A DNA stretch of 32,068 bases, from contig DASVCA010000039.1 of NCBI GenBank assembly GCA_036381835.1, positions 1 through 32,068 of the forward strand, read 5' to 3'. Below, piece after piece: positions 25,405 through 31,398 of this stretch. Each line of letters begins with the position of its first letter. Within the stretch, counting starts at the first letter, position 1. The stretch is from DASULK01 sp036381835. GTDB lineage: Bacteria; Actinomycetota; Actinomycetes; Mycobacteriales; Micromonosporaceae. A program made the position numbers and the translations under genes. The notes below the pieces were generated by a model that saw only the letters and a program-made list of their open reading frames with translations, was not told the origin of the DNA and did no database searches.

Positions 25405-25652
25405 CAGCCCTCCCCCGTCATACGTAGCCGGTGCAGCGCTGCCCACCGGGCCGTCGGCGTCGCCTTGAAAAGGTGACATCTGCACAACAGCCGGGAGGCT
25501 CCGAGAATTCCGTCGCCGGGCTAGAAAGTGACACGAACGCCTGAACGGACGCTGGGAGCATGTTCAGGATTCGCTGTCAGGGTGCCTCACCGCAAACGAC
25601 ATTGACGGACATAGCCGTACAATTCACCGACCGGCGCGGCTTGTCGCGCTCC
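25405..25652 (-). promoter_or_regulatory. Upstream region of the sigma factor gene with paired repeats
   Basis: These 248 bases hold no gene and are less GC-rich than their surroundings. Seen on the plus strand, AAAGGTGACA (25469-25478) and GAAAGTGACA (25524-25533) form an approximate direct repeat, and CCTGAAC (25540-25546) with GTTCAGG (25562-25568) form a perfect seven-base inverted repeat with a 15-base spacer. These are plausible regulator or sigma sites. I could not fix a promoter. Confidence 0.4.
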
Positions 25653-26597
25653 TCACCTGGCCAGCAAGGTGAGCGCCTCGCGCACCTGTTGCCCGCAACG
25701 GTCCAACGCCGCCCGCGCCTGCGCTACTTCCGCGCCTGAGACCAGGGAGACCAGGGCGGTCTTCAAGTCGCCGTCGGCGGCACCGAGCGCCTGCCGGGAC
25801 GCCTCCTCCGAACAGCCCGTCGCCTCCATGAGAATGGAGATCATCCGACCGCGCAGCTTCGCGTTGGTGGCCACCACGTCGATCATCAGGTTGGAGTAGA
25901 CCCGGCCGAGGCGGACCATCACCGCCGTGGAGAAGGCGTTGAGCACGAGTTTCTGCGCGGTGGCGGCCTTCATCCGGGTGGAACCGGTGATCACCTCGGG
26001 TCCCGTGTCCACCCCGACGAACACGTCGACCGCCAGGGCCGCCGGCGCCTGCGGATCGGCGCAGAGCAATGCGGTCTTGGCCCCGATCGCCCGGGCCGCC
26101 CGCAGGGCCGCCAGGACGTACGGCGTCCGGCCACTGGCCGCCAACCCCAGGACGAGATCACCGGCGCTCACACACGCGGTCGCCGCCGCGGTCCCCGCTT
26201 CCTCGTCGTCCTCGGCGTCCTCGATCGCCCGCCACACGGCGTCGCGGCCGCCGGCTATGTGGGCGCAGAACCAGTTCGACGGCGTGTTGAAGGTGGGCGG
26301 CAGTTCCGCGGCGTCGAGCACTCCGATCCGACCGGAGGTGCCGGCACCGAAGTAGTGCACGCGATGGCCGTCCCGCAGCGCGGCCACGGCCAGTTCCACG
26401 GTGTCGGCGACCTGGTCGAGCACCGCTTTGACCGCGACCGGAACCCGCTGGTCGGCTTCGTTGATCACGCGCAGGACGTCTCGGGTCGGCATCAGGTCGA
26501 GGTCCATGCTGTCCGGGTTGCGCCGCTCGGTCGGCGCGCTCACGCGAACCGGGGCGTTCCAGTACCCGTGTCCGTCGACTGCCCGTTCGTCCGCCAT
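25653..26597 (-). CDS. murQ: N-acetylmuramic acid 6-phosphate etherase MurQ
   Basis: MurQ cleaves the lactyl ether of MurNAc-6-phosphate, giving GlcNAc-6-phosphate and lactate during cell wall recycling. The 314-residue protein shows APTERRNPDSMDLDLMPTRD, NEADQRVPVAV, the SIS-domain sugar-phosphate loop YFGAGTSGR (84-90), the catalytic E98 in DAAELPPTF, LGLAASGRTPYVLAAL, TGSTRMKAATAQKLVLNAF and the C-terminal helical segment. ATG 26597 follows GGGAGAG. It lies 88 bases downstream of murR on the same strand and probably belongs to its regulon. No kinase or MurNAc transporter is seen alongside. Confidence 0.96.
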   Translation of the reverse strand: MADERAVDGHGYWNAPVRVSAPTERRNPDSMDLDLMPTRDVLRVINEADQRVPVAVKAVLDQVADTVELAVAALRDGHRVHYFGAGTSGRIGVLDAAELPPTFNTPSNWFCAHIAGGRDAVWRAIEDAEDDEEAGTAAATACVSAGDLVLGLAASGRTPYVLAALRAARAIGAKTALLCADPQAPAALAVDVFVGVDTGPEVITGSTRMKAATAQKLVLNAFSTAVMVRLGRVYSNLMIDVVATNAKLRGRMISILMEATGCSEEASRQALGAADGDLKTALVSLVSGAEVAQARAALDRCGQQVREALTLLAR

Positions 26598-26685
26598 GGA
26601 CTCTCCCGACCCTTAAGTTACGACGCGCTCGCTTTGCGTGAGTGGTAGCCGCACGACCAAGTCCGCCGATCTCTCTCTCATCCGG

Positions 26686-27591
26686 TCACGCCCGTCGCCT
26701 GCTGCGCCGCTGCTGGACCGCGGCGGCGGTGACCTCCAGGGCCTTCTTGGTCCGGGCCCGGTTCCGGGCGGCAATCCCCACGAAAAGACAGTCGACGACG
26801 GTGAGTTGTGCGAGCCGGCTCGCCATCGCGCCCGAACGGTACGTCGTCTCGCGCGCCGCGGTGGTGAGGACGAAGTCGGCGACCTCGGTGATCGGGGAAC
26901 GCGGGAAGTTGGTCAGCGCGACCGTGGTCGCGCCGCGCGAGCGGGCCTGTTCCAGCACCTCGATCACCTCGAGCGTGGTCCCGGTGTGGGAGATCCCGAG
27001 TGCCACGTCGCCCTTGCCGAGCAGCGCGGCCGAGGTCAGCGCCGCGTGCACGTCCGGGAAGTAGAAGGCGGTGCGGCCGATCCGGTGCAGCTTCTGCTGG
27101 AAGTCGGAGGCGACCGAGCCGCTCGCGCCGGCCCCGTAGATATCGATCCGTCCGGCACCGGCGATCGCTTCGACCACCTCCTCGCAGACCGCGGGATCCA
27201 GTTGCTCGGCGGTCTCCTCGACGGCGCGGGCGTCGTTGAACGTGATCGTCGCGATGATCTGTGCCATGTCGGCATCGGGCGGGATGTCGCCGCCGACCAC
27301 CCGAGCGTCGGGGGGCTCCACTCGGCGGGCCGCCTCGGCCGCCAGCCGGATCCGCAGCTGCGGATAACCCGTCAACCCGATGGAACGACAGAACCGGATG
27401 ACGGTGGCCTCGGAGGTCTCGGCGGCGGTGGCGAGGTCCGTGATGGTACGACGGGCGGCCGCTGCGGGGTTCGCCACCACCAGCCGGGCGACCCGCTGTT
27501 CGGCCGGCGACAGGGACGGGAGCAGCCCGTTGATGTGCACGATCAGGCCGCCCGTCTCAGGGTTAGCAGAAACCTTCGGATGTCTCGCCAC
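26686..27591 (-). CDS. murR: MurR/RpiR family transcriptional regulator
   Basis: The 301-residue protein has an N-terminal RpiR helix-turn-helix (residues about 15-90: LSPAEQRVARLVVANPAAA, TITDLATAAETSEATVIRFC, GLTGYPQLRIRL) and a C-terminal SIS effector domain (about 125-260: IDIYGAGASGSVASDFQQKL, LGISHTGTTLEVIEVLEQA). The adjacent murQ suggests that it senses MurNAc-6-phosphate or a relative and represses wall recycling genes. GTG 27591 is supported by a leaderless promoter whose -10 lies within a palindrome, implying autoregulation. The C-terminal RRSRRRA is very basic. Confidence 0.93.
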   Translation of the reverse strand: MARHPKVSANPETGGLIVHINGLLPSLSPAEQRVARLVVANPAAAARRTITDLATAAETSEATVIRFCRSIGLTGYPQLRIRLAAEAARRVEPPDARVVGGDIPPDADMAQIIATITFNDARAVEETAEQLDPAVCEEVVEAIAGAGRIDIYGAGASGSVASDFQQKLHRIGRTAFYFPDVHAALTSAALLGKGDVALGISHTGTTLEVIEVLEQARSRGATTVALTNFPRSPITEVADFVLTTAARETTYRSGAMASRLAQLTVVDCLFVGIAARNRARTKKALEVTAAAVQQRRSRRRA

Positions 27592-27593
27592 GC

Positions 27594-27627
27594 TTGAAAG
27601 TTACTTTCAAACGTCTCAGGGCGTCAA
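27594..27627 (-). promoter_or_regulatory. murR promoter with overlapping MurR operator
   Basis: On the minus strand TTGACG (27627-27622), an 18-base spacer and TAACTT (27603-27598) form a good promoter, followed by six bases and the murR GTG. The perfect palindrome TTGAAAG-TTA-CTTTCAA (27594-27610) covers the -10 box. It resembles the TGAAA/TTTCA half-sites of RpiR-family operators, so binding would block transcription directly. Confidence 0.68.
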
Positions 27628-27754
27628 CCGCGGTCGGTCTGCGCGCTGCAACCGTACCGTGCCCGCCCGGAGAAAAACGGCTGAGTCCGGATGACCGAGC
27701 GGGTCGTTGTTCCGGCCCGACCGGTGGGACTCGGACCCGCCGCCTTGCCGACGG

Positions 27755-28426
27755 TCAGGCTCCGGCCTCCCGGCCGGCGACATGACCACCGGGCTCGGGG
27801 TAGGAGGCCGGCAGCCGGGCTCGGATGGCGTCGAAAACGGCGTCCGGCGGCCCGGCCGCGTCGATCACAACGAATGAGGGGTGTTCCGGCAGCGACCGGT
27901 AGGCGGCGTCCGCGGCGCTCAGGTACCCTGCGCTCTCCCGGTCGGTGCCTCGTCGCGCCACCCGGCGCTGCGCCTTTCCGGGCGGTACGGCGAGCAGGAA
28001 CGTCACCTCGGGCGGCGGGAAGACCCGGTAGGCGAAGCGGACCAGCGCCTCCCATCGCCGGCCGCCGCCGTGCGCGCGGACGCTCGCGTACTGGCAGACC
28101 GCGTACCGGTCCATCACCGCCACCCGCCCGGTCCACGCCGAGCTGAGCAGCGCCCGCGCGATCGCCGACCACCGCAACACCGACTCCGCCAGGAGCAGAC
28201 CGTTGCGGCCGAGCAACTGGTAGGCGTCCCGGCGTCCGAGTCGCCTGGCCAACCGGCCGAACCAGCGGCGTCCGCCGGCGTTCTGCCAGTACCTCGCCGG
28301 AATCCCCGCCGCGTTGAGGGCCTCCGTCAGCCGACGCGCCTGGGTGGTCTTGCCGGAACCGTCGATCCCGACCAGCGCGACGACACGCACCCGGCCAGAG
28401 CGCGACGGTCGACCTTGACGTGCCAT
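27755..28426 (-). CDS. Thymidylate-kinase-like P-loop protein
   Basis: The 223-residue protein begins with Walker A VVALVGIDGSGKTTQARRL and has the DRY motif VMDRYAVCQYASVRAHG, then VTFLLAVPPGKAQRRVARRG with a basic lid, and a C-terminal VVIDAAGPPDAVFDAIRARL. This order fits the thymidylate kinase superfamily, but the lid and the thymidine-pocket residues do not look like classical Tmk, so the nucleotide substrate is uncertain. ATG 28426 is supported by TACCGT seven bases upstream as a leaderless -10; an ATG 27 bases earlier has no site. It is the first gene of the minus-strand block with murR and murQ, but 163 bases separate it from murR. Confidence 0.85.
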   Translation of the reverse strand: MARQGRPSRSGRVRVVALVGIDGSGKTTQARRLTEALNAAGIPARYWQNAGGRRWFGRLARRLGRRDAYQLLGRNGLLLAESVLRWSAIARALLSSAWTGRVAVMDRYAVCQYASVRAHGGGRRWEALVRFAYRVFPPPEVTFLLAVPPGKAQRRVARRGTDRESAGYLSAADAAYRSLPEHPSFVVIDAAGPPDAVFDAIRARLPASYPEPGGHVAGREAGA

Positions 28427-28433
28427 CTCGCAA

Positions 28434-28439
28434 ACGGTA
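28434..28439 (-). promoter_or_regulatory. -10 box of a leaderless promoter for the thymidylate-kinase-like gene
   Basis: On the minus strand TACCGT is followed by seven bases and the ATG at 28426, with no Shine-Dalgarno. Confidence 0.45.
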
Positions 28440-28482
28440 ACGGGCGGGCGCACCCCACCACGGGCGTCGATCCTCGCGCAAA

Positions 28483-28509
28483 GGTGTGAACGGGCACGGA
28501 CCCGGGTAT
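28483..28509 (+). promoter_or_regulatory. SigF/SigB-type promoter of the nucleotidyltransferase operon
   Basis: GGTGT (28483-28487), 16 bases and GGGTAT (28504-28509) satisfy the Streptomyces SigB pattern GNNT-N14-16-GGGTAY. The leader to the ATG at 28544 would be about 25-30 bases. Confidence 0.52.
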
Positions 28510-28543
28510 CTGAGGATCTTGACTATCGAGCACGGGAGCCGCC

Positions 28544-29164
28544 ATGCGTCACGAGCACGAGGGCTCGCTGCTGGAGACCCTCAAACGGGTGGCCGCCGTG
28601 CTCAAGCAGTCGGACATTCCGTTCGCTCTGGCGGGAAGCTTCGCAGTCTACGCACACGGCGGACACTCCGGCGACCACGACGTCGACTTCCTGATCCGGG
28701 AGCAGGATGTGGAGGCCGCGTTGGCGGCCCTGGTGGATGCGGGATTCACCGCCCGGCGACCGCCGGAAGACTGGCTGGTCAAGGTGTACGACGAGGATCG
28801 CCTAGTGGACCTGATCCACCGCCCGGTCGAGACTCCGGTCACCGACGAGACCCTCGCGGACACCGTCGACCGGGCCGTGGACGCCATTCACATCCCCGTG
28901 CTGTCGGCGACCCGGTTGATGGTGCACAAGTTGCTGAGCTTCTCGCAGCACTACTGCGACTTCGCGCGGGGACTCCCCCTGGCTCGATCGCTGCGCGAGC
29001 AGATCGACTGGGCACGGGTGCGTCGGGAAACCGCTCGCTCCCCGTATGCCGAGGCGTTCCTCGTGCTCCTAGACCGCCTCGACGTCGTCCCATTGCCGCC
29101 GGACGCGGATCACCGTCGGGCGTGCGACGGAAAGCGGAAACCCACGACGGAAGGAACAGGATGA
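28544..29164 (+). CDS. Nucleotidyltransferase-fold protein
   Basis: The 206-residue protein has the pol-beta-type nucleotidyltransferase signature: G31-S32 in LAGSFAVYAHGG, then the metal-binding D46 and D48 in DHDVDFLIREQD, and a later acidic DRLVDLIHRPVE that may supply the third carboxylate. The C-terminal half (TRLMVHKLLSFSQHYCDFAR, then LREQIDWARVRRET) is helical. This is like AbiEii/MNT-type proteins that transfer NMP or CMP, but no antitoxin gene is present and the substrate is unknown. ATG 28544 has GGGAG upstream. The stop overlaps the BON gene start (ATGA), and a stress-type promoter lies upstream. Confidence 0.85.
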   Translation: MRHEHEGSLLETLKRVAAVLKQSDIPFALAGSFAVYAHGGHSGDHDVDFLIREQDVEAALAALVDAGFTARRPPEDWLVKVYDEDRLVDLIHRPVETPVTDETLADTVDRAVDAIHIPVLSATRLMVHKLLSFSQHYCDFARGLPLARSLREQIDWARVRRETARSPYAEAFLVLLDRLDVVPLPPDADHRRACDGKRKPTTEGTG

Positions 29165-29427
29165 TGTCGCACGATCCACCTCAGGTCGACGAGTACGTCG
29201 AGGCGGCGGTGCAGCGCCTGCTCACCGAGGAGTCCGACCTGGCCGAACAGGGCATCGCGATGATTCGCCGCAAGGACATGCTGGTGCTGTCCGGTGAGGT
29301 GGAGAGCCACCGGCGGCGTGATGAGATTGTGCGGCGGGTGCGGCAGGCGTTTCCGGACATCCCGCTGTTGGCGGACATCGGCGTGACCCGGGTCGACGAA
29401 CCGTCCGAGGCCGAGGAACTGGGTTGA
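29161..29427 (+). CDS. BON domain protein
   Basis: This 88-residue protein is essentially one BON domain: DEYVEAAVQRLLTEESDLAE, IRRKDMLVLSGEVESHRRRD, VRRVRQAFPDIPLLADIGV. BON domains occur in stress proteins such as OsmY and may bind phospholipids or mediate contacts. No signal peptide is present, so it is cytoplasmic here. Two adjacent ATGs (29161 and 29164) follow AAGGA; the first overlaps the stop of the upstream gene. The metallophosphoesterase gene follows after nine bases. Confidence 0.88.
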   Translation: MMSHDPPQVDEYVEAAVQRLLTEESDLAEQGIAMIRRKDMLVLSGEVESHRRRDEIVRRVRQAFPDIPLLADIGVTRVDEPSEAEELG

Positions 29428-29436
29428 GGGGATCCG

Positions 29437-30156
29437 ATGATCCGCATTGCCGCGGTGGGGGACGTCCACATGGACCGGGACGTCCTGGGCCGGTTCCGAC
29501 CGGCGTTGGAGCACCTGCCTCATCACGCCGACGTGTTGCTGCTGGCCGGTGACCTGACCCGACACGGCACCGAGGCCGAGGCCCGCTGCGTGGCCACCGA
29601 GTTCGGCGGGTTGCCGGTGCCGGTGGTCACCGTGCTGGGCAACCACGACCACCACGCGGACGAGGTGCCCCGACTGACCGCGACCCTCGAGGCGGCGGGC
29701 ATCACCGTGCTGGAGGGGACGAGCGTGGTGCTGGACACGCCGGGCGGGCGACTGGGCGTCGCCGGGGTGAAAGGATTCGGCGGCGGCTTCGCCGGGCGGT
29801 GCGCCAGCGAATTCGGCGAACCGGAGATGAAGGACTTCATCCGGACCACGATGGCGACCGCGGATCGACTGGCGGCGGCCCTGCAGGGGCTGGAGTGCGA
29901 TGTGCGGGTGGCGCTCACCCACTATTCCCCGGTGGCGGAGACCCTGGCCGGGGAACCGCTGGAGATCTACCCGTTCCTCGGGTCGTATCTGCTCGCGGAG
30001 GCGATCGATTCGGCACCCACCGCGCTGGCCATCCACGGGCACGCCCACCGAGGCAGCGAGCGGGGCACCACGCCGGGCGGGGTCCGGGTCCGCAACGTCG
30101 CGCACCCGGTGATCAAGCACGCGTACAGCGTCTTCCACCTCAACGGAGAGGATTAG
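29437..30156 (+). CDS. Calcineurin-like metallophosphoesterase
   Basis: The 239-residue protein has all five metallophosphatase blocks: GDVH with D9 and H11, GDLT with D39, GNHDHH with N69-H70-D71, ALTHYSP, and GHAHRG near the end. It therefore binds two metals and cleaves a phosphomono- or diester; the substrate is unknown. No signal peptide is seen, so it is cytoplasmic. ATG 29437 has GAGGGG upstream. It is the third gene of the nucleotidyltransferase-BON operon, which pairs a possible nucleotide-adding enzyme with a phosphoester-cleaving one. Confidence 0.92.
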   Translation: MIRIAAVGDVHMDRDVLGRFRPALEHLPHHADVLLLAGDLTRHGTEAEARCVATEFGGLPVPVVTVLGNHDHHADEVPRLTATLEAAGITVLEGTSVVLDTPGGRLGVAGVKGFGGGFAGRCASEFGEPEMKDFIRTTMATADRLAAALQGLECDVRVALTHYSPVAETLAGEPLEIYPFLGSYLLAEAIDSAPTALAIHGHAHRGSERGTTPGGVRVRNVAHPVIKHAYSVFHLNGED

Positions 30157-30160
30157 GCGG

Positions 30161-30185
30161 GCGTATCGGCGGCACGGCAGGGTAG
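30161..30185 (+). promoter_or_regulatory. Possible SigB-like promoter of the GPGG small protein gene
   Basis: GCGT (30161-30164), 15 bases and GGGTAG (30180-30185) approximate the GNNT-N14-16-GGGTAY class, lying ten bases before the ATG at 30196. TAGCCG, seven bases before the ATG, could instead be an imperfect leaderless -10. Confidence 0.33.
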
Positions 30186-30195
30186 CCGGGACGGC

Positions 30196-30339
30196 ATGGA
30201 AGCGATCCTGTGGGTGCTCGCGGTCATTCTGGTGATCGGCGGGGTGGTCGCCCTGTTCCGCCGGCAGATTCTCTGGGGTCTGGTGCTCATCATCGTGGGT
30301 CTGCTCGTCGGGCCAGGGGGCGCGAGCGCGTTCACCTGA
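30196..30339 (+). CDS. GPGG-motif small membrane protein
   Basis: The 47-residue protein has two hydrophobic helices (AILWVLAVILVIGGVVALF and ILWGLVLIIVGLLVG) linked by a basic turn RRQ, and ends in GPGGASAFT. I recognise this as the GPGG-motif small membrane protein group common in actinobacteria; its function is unknown. ATG 30196 has no clear ribosome-binding site. It follows the metallophosphoesterase gene after 39 bases. A strong terminator lies directly downstream. Confidence 0.8.
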   Translation: MEAILWVLAVILVIGGVVALFRRQILWGLVLIIVGLLVGPGGASAFT

Positions 30340-30354
30340 CGTCCTCGGCCCGGG

Positions 30355-30388
30355 GTGGGCCGGCCCCTGGTCACAGGGGCCGGCCCAC
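30355..30388. terminator. Bidirectional terminator, perfect 15-base-pair hairpin
   Basis: GTGGGCCGGCCCCTG (30355-30369) pairs perfectly with CAGGGGCCGGCCCAC (30374-30388) around the loop GTCA. It sits between the convergent GPGG and M23 genes. Confidence 0.85.
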
Positions 30389-30408
30389 ATCGAGCGCTGA
30401 TCACCCGC

Positions 30409-31185
30409 TCAGCAGCGGGGTACCCCTGGGATGAAGCCGTCGTAGCCGGTGTAGGTGTAGGCGTCGGCGATGTAGCCGCTGGGTGAGGTGATCCTGTTCC
30501 AGATGTTGCTGGTGCCGTAGGTGCCGGTCACCGTGCTCCCGGTGGTCTGGCAGGTGATGGTCACCTGCTGCCCGTCGGCGACGGAGCCGACGATGGAGTA
30601 GCCGGTGCCCGGACCCGAGCGCACGTTCAGGTTGGCACCCGAGGTGTTCACGGTTCCGGTGTAGCCGCTCGTGCAGCCGTTGTCGCTGGTGTAGGTCTTG
30701 GTACCCCAGTAGTAGGCGAGCGCCCCGTTGAAGCGGATCTGGATGTCGTTGCCGTTGTAGCGCTGCTCGTAGTGCAGGTGCGGGCCGGAGGAGTTGCCGG
30801 TGGAGCCGACCCAGCCGATCACCTTGCCGTAGCCGACGGACTGTCCCACCGAGACGTTGAAGCCGTTGAGGTGCGCGTAGTAGGTGGTGTAGCCGTTGCC
30901 GTGGTTGATCCGGACGTACTTGCCGTAGCTGGTGCCGCCGAGGTCGCGGACGATGTCCACGGTGCCCGGGGCGCTGGCGACCACCGGGTCGCCCAGATCG
31001 TCGGTGCGGTTGAAGTCGATGGCGTACTGCGGGCTGTGGTTGGTGCGGGTCTGCCCGGACCAGGACTGACCGCAGGGGAAGGGCACCTTGAAGGTGGGGG
31101 CGGCGGCCGCGGGTGACGCCGGCACCAACGCGGCGGCCGCGAGCAGCAGGCTCGCGCCCAGCAGCCGGAGAGCGTTCCTTCTCAT
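30409..31185 (-). CDS. Secreted M23 peptidase with SH3-like domain
   Basis: The 258-residue protein has a Sec signal peptide (MRRNALRLLGASLLLAAAAL, cleavage near residue 29 after ASPAAAA). The M23 (LytM) domain follows, with zinc ligands H50 and D57 in NHSPQYAIDF and H138 in the HLH motif (H136, H138), plus H105 in YYAHLNGF. Residues about 175-245 form a bacterial SH3-like domain (LNVRSGPGTGYSIVGSVADG) that may bind wall peptides. It is probably a secreted peptidoglycan endopeptidase or a lytic protease. ATG 31185 has an ideal AGGAGG five bases upstream. The leader is unusually AT-rich just before the ribosome-binding site. Confidence 0.95.
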   Translation of the reverse strand: MRRNALRLLGASLLLAAAALVPASPAAAAPTFKVPFPCGQSWSGQTRTNHSPQYAIDFNRTDDLGDPVVASAPGTVDIVRDLGGTSYGKYVRINHGNGYTTYYAHLNGFNVSVGQSVGYGKVIGWVGSTGNSSGPHLHYEQRYNGNDIQIRFNGALAYYWGTKTYTSDNGCTSGYTGTVNTSGANLNVRSGPGTGYSIVGSVADGQQVTITCQTTGSTVTGTYGTSNIWNRITSPSGYIADAYTYTGYDGFIPGVPRC

Positions 31186-31298
31186 CCAGACCTCCTAAAA
31201 ATTTCTACATTTAGATTGGTAGTTTCGCAGACGCTCTCCACGATCGACAGAGCCCGACGGAAGTGACCGAATCGTTACCAGGTCGTTCTCTCTGGACA

Positions 31299-31327
31299 TT
31301 GACCCCACCCATTGCAAGCGTTTGCAT
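31299..31327 (+). promoter_or_regulatory. Promoter with overlapping LacI-type operator for the sugar-binding gene
   Basis: TTGACC (31299-31304), 17 bases and TTGCAT (31322-31327) form a promoter candidate. Over its -10 half lies TGCAAGCGTTTGCA (31313-31326), a 14-base palindrome with one mismatch and a central CG, the hallmark of LacI/GalR-family operators. The remaining 31186-31398 gap holds the M23 leader on the other strand. Confidence 0.62.
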
Positions 31328-31398
31328 GGGGCCCAAACATCCACAAGCCGGCAGACGACGGCCCACTGTCGTCGCTCCCGGCGCCGAAAGGAGATGGC

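Noticed and set aside
24520..25476. Plus-strand ORF opposite the sigma factor gene
   Set aside because: Its composition (Leu, Arg, Val, His, Asp rich) is that of a complement frame; the sigma factor regions are unmistakable.
28544..29427. Toxin-antitoxin or AbiE-type defence pair
   Set aside because: The nucleotidyltransferase neighbours a BON protein and a phosphoesterase, not an AbiEi or HEPN partner, and the operon has a stress-type promoter.
31186..31330. Possible c-di-AMP (ydaO-type) riboswitch before the M23 gene
   Set aside because: Such riboswitches often precede actinobacterial wall hydrolases, but the conserved core elements are not visible here; only an AT-rich leader with a good Shine-Dalgarno is.
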